Assembly (NCBI RefSeq): GCF_018361265.1 | Contig: NZ_JAFLNH010000001.1 | Span: 310,001 to 374,000 of the forward strand | Length of the DNA stretch: 64,000 nucleotides | Reading direction: 5' to 3' | DNA from: Mycobacterium sp. SM1 | Lineage (GTDB): Bacteria; Actinomycetota; Actinomycetes; Mycobacteriales; Mycobacteriaceae | In this document: in pieces, positions 62,905 through 64,000 of the stretch | How positions within the stretch are numbered: position 1 is the stretch's first letter | Layout: each line of letters opens with the position of its first letter | Notes under the pieces: generated by a model | What the model saw: only the letters and a program-made list of their open reading frames with translations | What the model was told of the DNA's origin: nothing | Database searches by the model: none | Made by a program: the position numbers and the translations under genes

Positions 62905-64000
62905 TCACGGGCTTAGATCATCACCGGTGGCCTGCTCTAACAGGCTGCGCCGATAGGCCTCCATCGCGACCAGGTCCCCGAACAGCGCGTGGTACTCGTC
63001 GGCCTGGTCGACCGGCGACATCCGTTGCAGCTTGGACTTCACCTCAGCGATCTGCCGGCCCACCCAGACCTCCTGCACGCGAGCCAGCACCCCGGTGATA
63101 TAACGCGGCAGCTTGTCCTCGTCGGCAACACGTATCGCCTCCACCCCCAGCTCGCTGACCAGCGCAGCGGTCACAGCCGATCCGGCGTGCTGGCGCACCG
63201 CTTCGATCCATTGAGCGCCCCCGACACCGGCCGCGACGCCCCCCGCCGCGGCGATGGCCGCACGCACGGCGGCGTAACCGGGATGCGTGAAGCCCTCGGC
63301 GGCCAGCGTGTCGAACACCGGCCCGGCCAGTGCGGGGTATTGCAACGCCGACTTGAGCGCTTCACGCTGTGGCCACAGCGTCAGGTCGCCCGGGTCGGGA
63401 CGCAGGGTGGCCGGTTCGGCCGGGCTGCTGGCGGCGGGTGTGGCCACGGCACGGCGGGGGCGGCCGCCGTGGCTGAGGCGTTTGGGGCTGCGCGCCTCGG
63501 CACGCACCCGGTCGATCACCTGCGCGACGTCCGCCCAGCCGACCCAACCGGCGAGCTGGCGAGCGTACTCGTCGCGCAGGGACGGATCTTTGATGCGGGC
63601 CACCATCGGCACGCACCGGCGCAGCGCGGCCACCCTGCCCTCCGCGCTGTCCAGATCCATATCGGCGAGCGTGGTGCGAATCGCGAACTCGAACAGCGGG
63701 GTTCGTCGAGCCACCAAATCACGCACCGCGCCGTCCCCAAACTCCACGCGCAGCTCGCAGGGATCCATGCCGCCGGAGACCACCGCGACGAAGGATTGGC
63801 CCGCAAGGTTCTGCTCGCCCTCGAACGCCTTGAGCGCGGCGGCCTGGCCCGCCTTGTCACCGTCGAACACGTAGATCAGCTCGCCGCGAAAGAAGTTGTC
63901 GTCCATCATCAATCGGCGCAGCATCGCCAGGTGCTCGCTGCCGAACGCCGTTCCGCAGGCTGCCACCGCCGTGGTGACACCGGCTAGGTGCATCGCCATC
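62905..64000 (-). CDS. dnaG: DnaG primase, 3' part (cut by the window end)
   Basis: C-terminal about 365 residues of primase. The end of the TOPRIM domain is present (LIYVFDGDKAGQAAALKA with the D-x-D metal pair), followed by the MDPCELRVEFG segment and the helical helicase-binding C-terminus, which has a long Ala/Pro/Arg linker around 175-205. The zinc finger and most of the catalytic core lie outside the window. It makes RNA primers for replication at the fork. Confidence 0.95.
   Translation of the reverse strand, partial: MAMHLAGVTTAVAACGTAFGSEHLAMLRRLMMDDNFFRGELIYVFDGDKAGQAAALKAFEGEQNLAGQSFVAVVSGGMDPCELRVEFGDGAVRDLVARRTPLFEFAIRTTLADMDLDSAEGRVAALRRCVPMVARIKDPSLRDEYARQLAGWVGWADVAQVIDRVRAEARSPKRLSHGGRPRRAVATPAASSPAEPATLRPDPGDLTLWPQREALKSALQYPALAGPVFDTLAAEGFTHPGYAAVRAAIAAAGGVAAGVGGAQWIEAVRQHAGSAVTAALVSELGVEAIRVADEDKLPRYITGVLARVQEVWVGRQIAEVKSKLQRMSPVDQADEYHALFGDLVAMEAYRRSLLEQATGDDLSP

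Overview
The window is high-GC actinobacterial DNA from a slow-growing Mycobacterium related to, but not identical with, the M. tuberculosis complex. This follows from mshB (mycothiol), lpqW and pimE (phosphatidylinositol mannosides), mmpL13, a REP13E12-type HNH gene, Mce-associated proteins and close homologues of many single-copy M. tuberculosis genes. I could not fix the species from the sequence alone. Homologies to Rv numbers come from recognising protein sequence, length and gene order, not from a search.

Layout. (1) 1-28 kb runs, inverted, along the M. tuberculosis stretch Rv1171 to Rv1133c: Rv1171-like, mshB, a TetR gene, an extra methyltransferase, lpqW, typA, mutT2, a pterin dehydratase, pimE, two secreted Pro/Ala-rich proteins, a HhH-GPD protein, an F420-type flavin-fold protein, gntR/cobB, a methyltransferase, mmpL13, mcr, a type III PKS trio, echA/thiolase and metE. 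The nitrate reductase operon narGHJI, which separates typA from mutT2 in M. tuberculosis, is missing here. (2) 27-37 kb holds a cutinase, a small methyltransferase-like membrane protein, a hydrolase-cyclase fusion with an internal deletion, DoxX, a short PPDK, a desaturase, two Mce-associated proteins and gnd. (3) 38-49 kb resembles a dormancy (DosR-type) set: an Rv2629-like protein, an Rv0079/DATIN-like ribosome factor, Hrp1, two GAF-ANTAR proteins, NrdZ, then DedA and a STAS protein. Decayed insertion sequences and broken genes lie between them. (4) 50-64 kb holds a REP13E12 HNH protein, an ECF vitamin/metal transporter with a MarR regulator, an FHA-ABC protein with a ruined ATPase site, a NarK transporter, a methionine-salvage operon (fused mtnA-mtnB, mtnD, mtnC), tRNA-Asn, an Rv2342-like gene and the 3' part of dnaG.

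Most notable. A three-gene operon (type III polyketide synthase, isoprenylcysteine-methyltransferase-like membrane protein, FAD monooxygenase) has the architecture of phenolic-lipid/alkylquinone (srsABC-type) clusters; the last two genes match Rv1139c and Rv1138c in M. tuberculosis, where I know of no adjacent PKS. Other unusual points are a single-chain MtnA-MtnB enzyme in an ATGA-coupled operon, an FHA-ABC protein without Walker A lysine or LSGGQ, a perfect 18-bp hairpin inside the 5' coding part of a CBM2 protein gene, mmpL13 without a normal start codon, and several gene remnants (fadD, SDR, alpha/beta hydrolase, ArsR, maleylpyruvate-isomerase family, ISL3, IS5 and IS1380 transposases, a group II intron hairpin).
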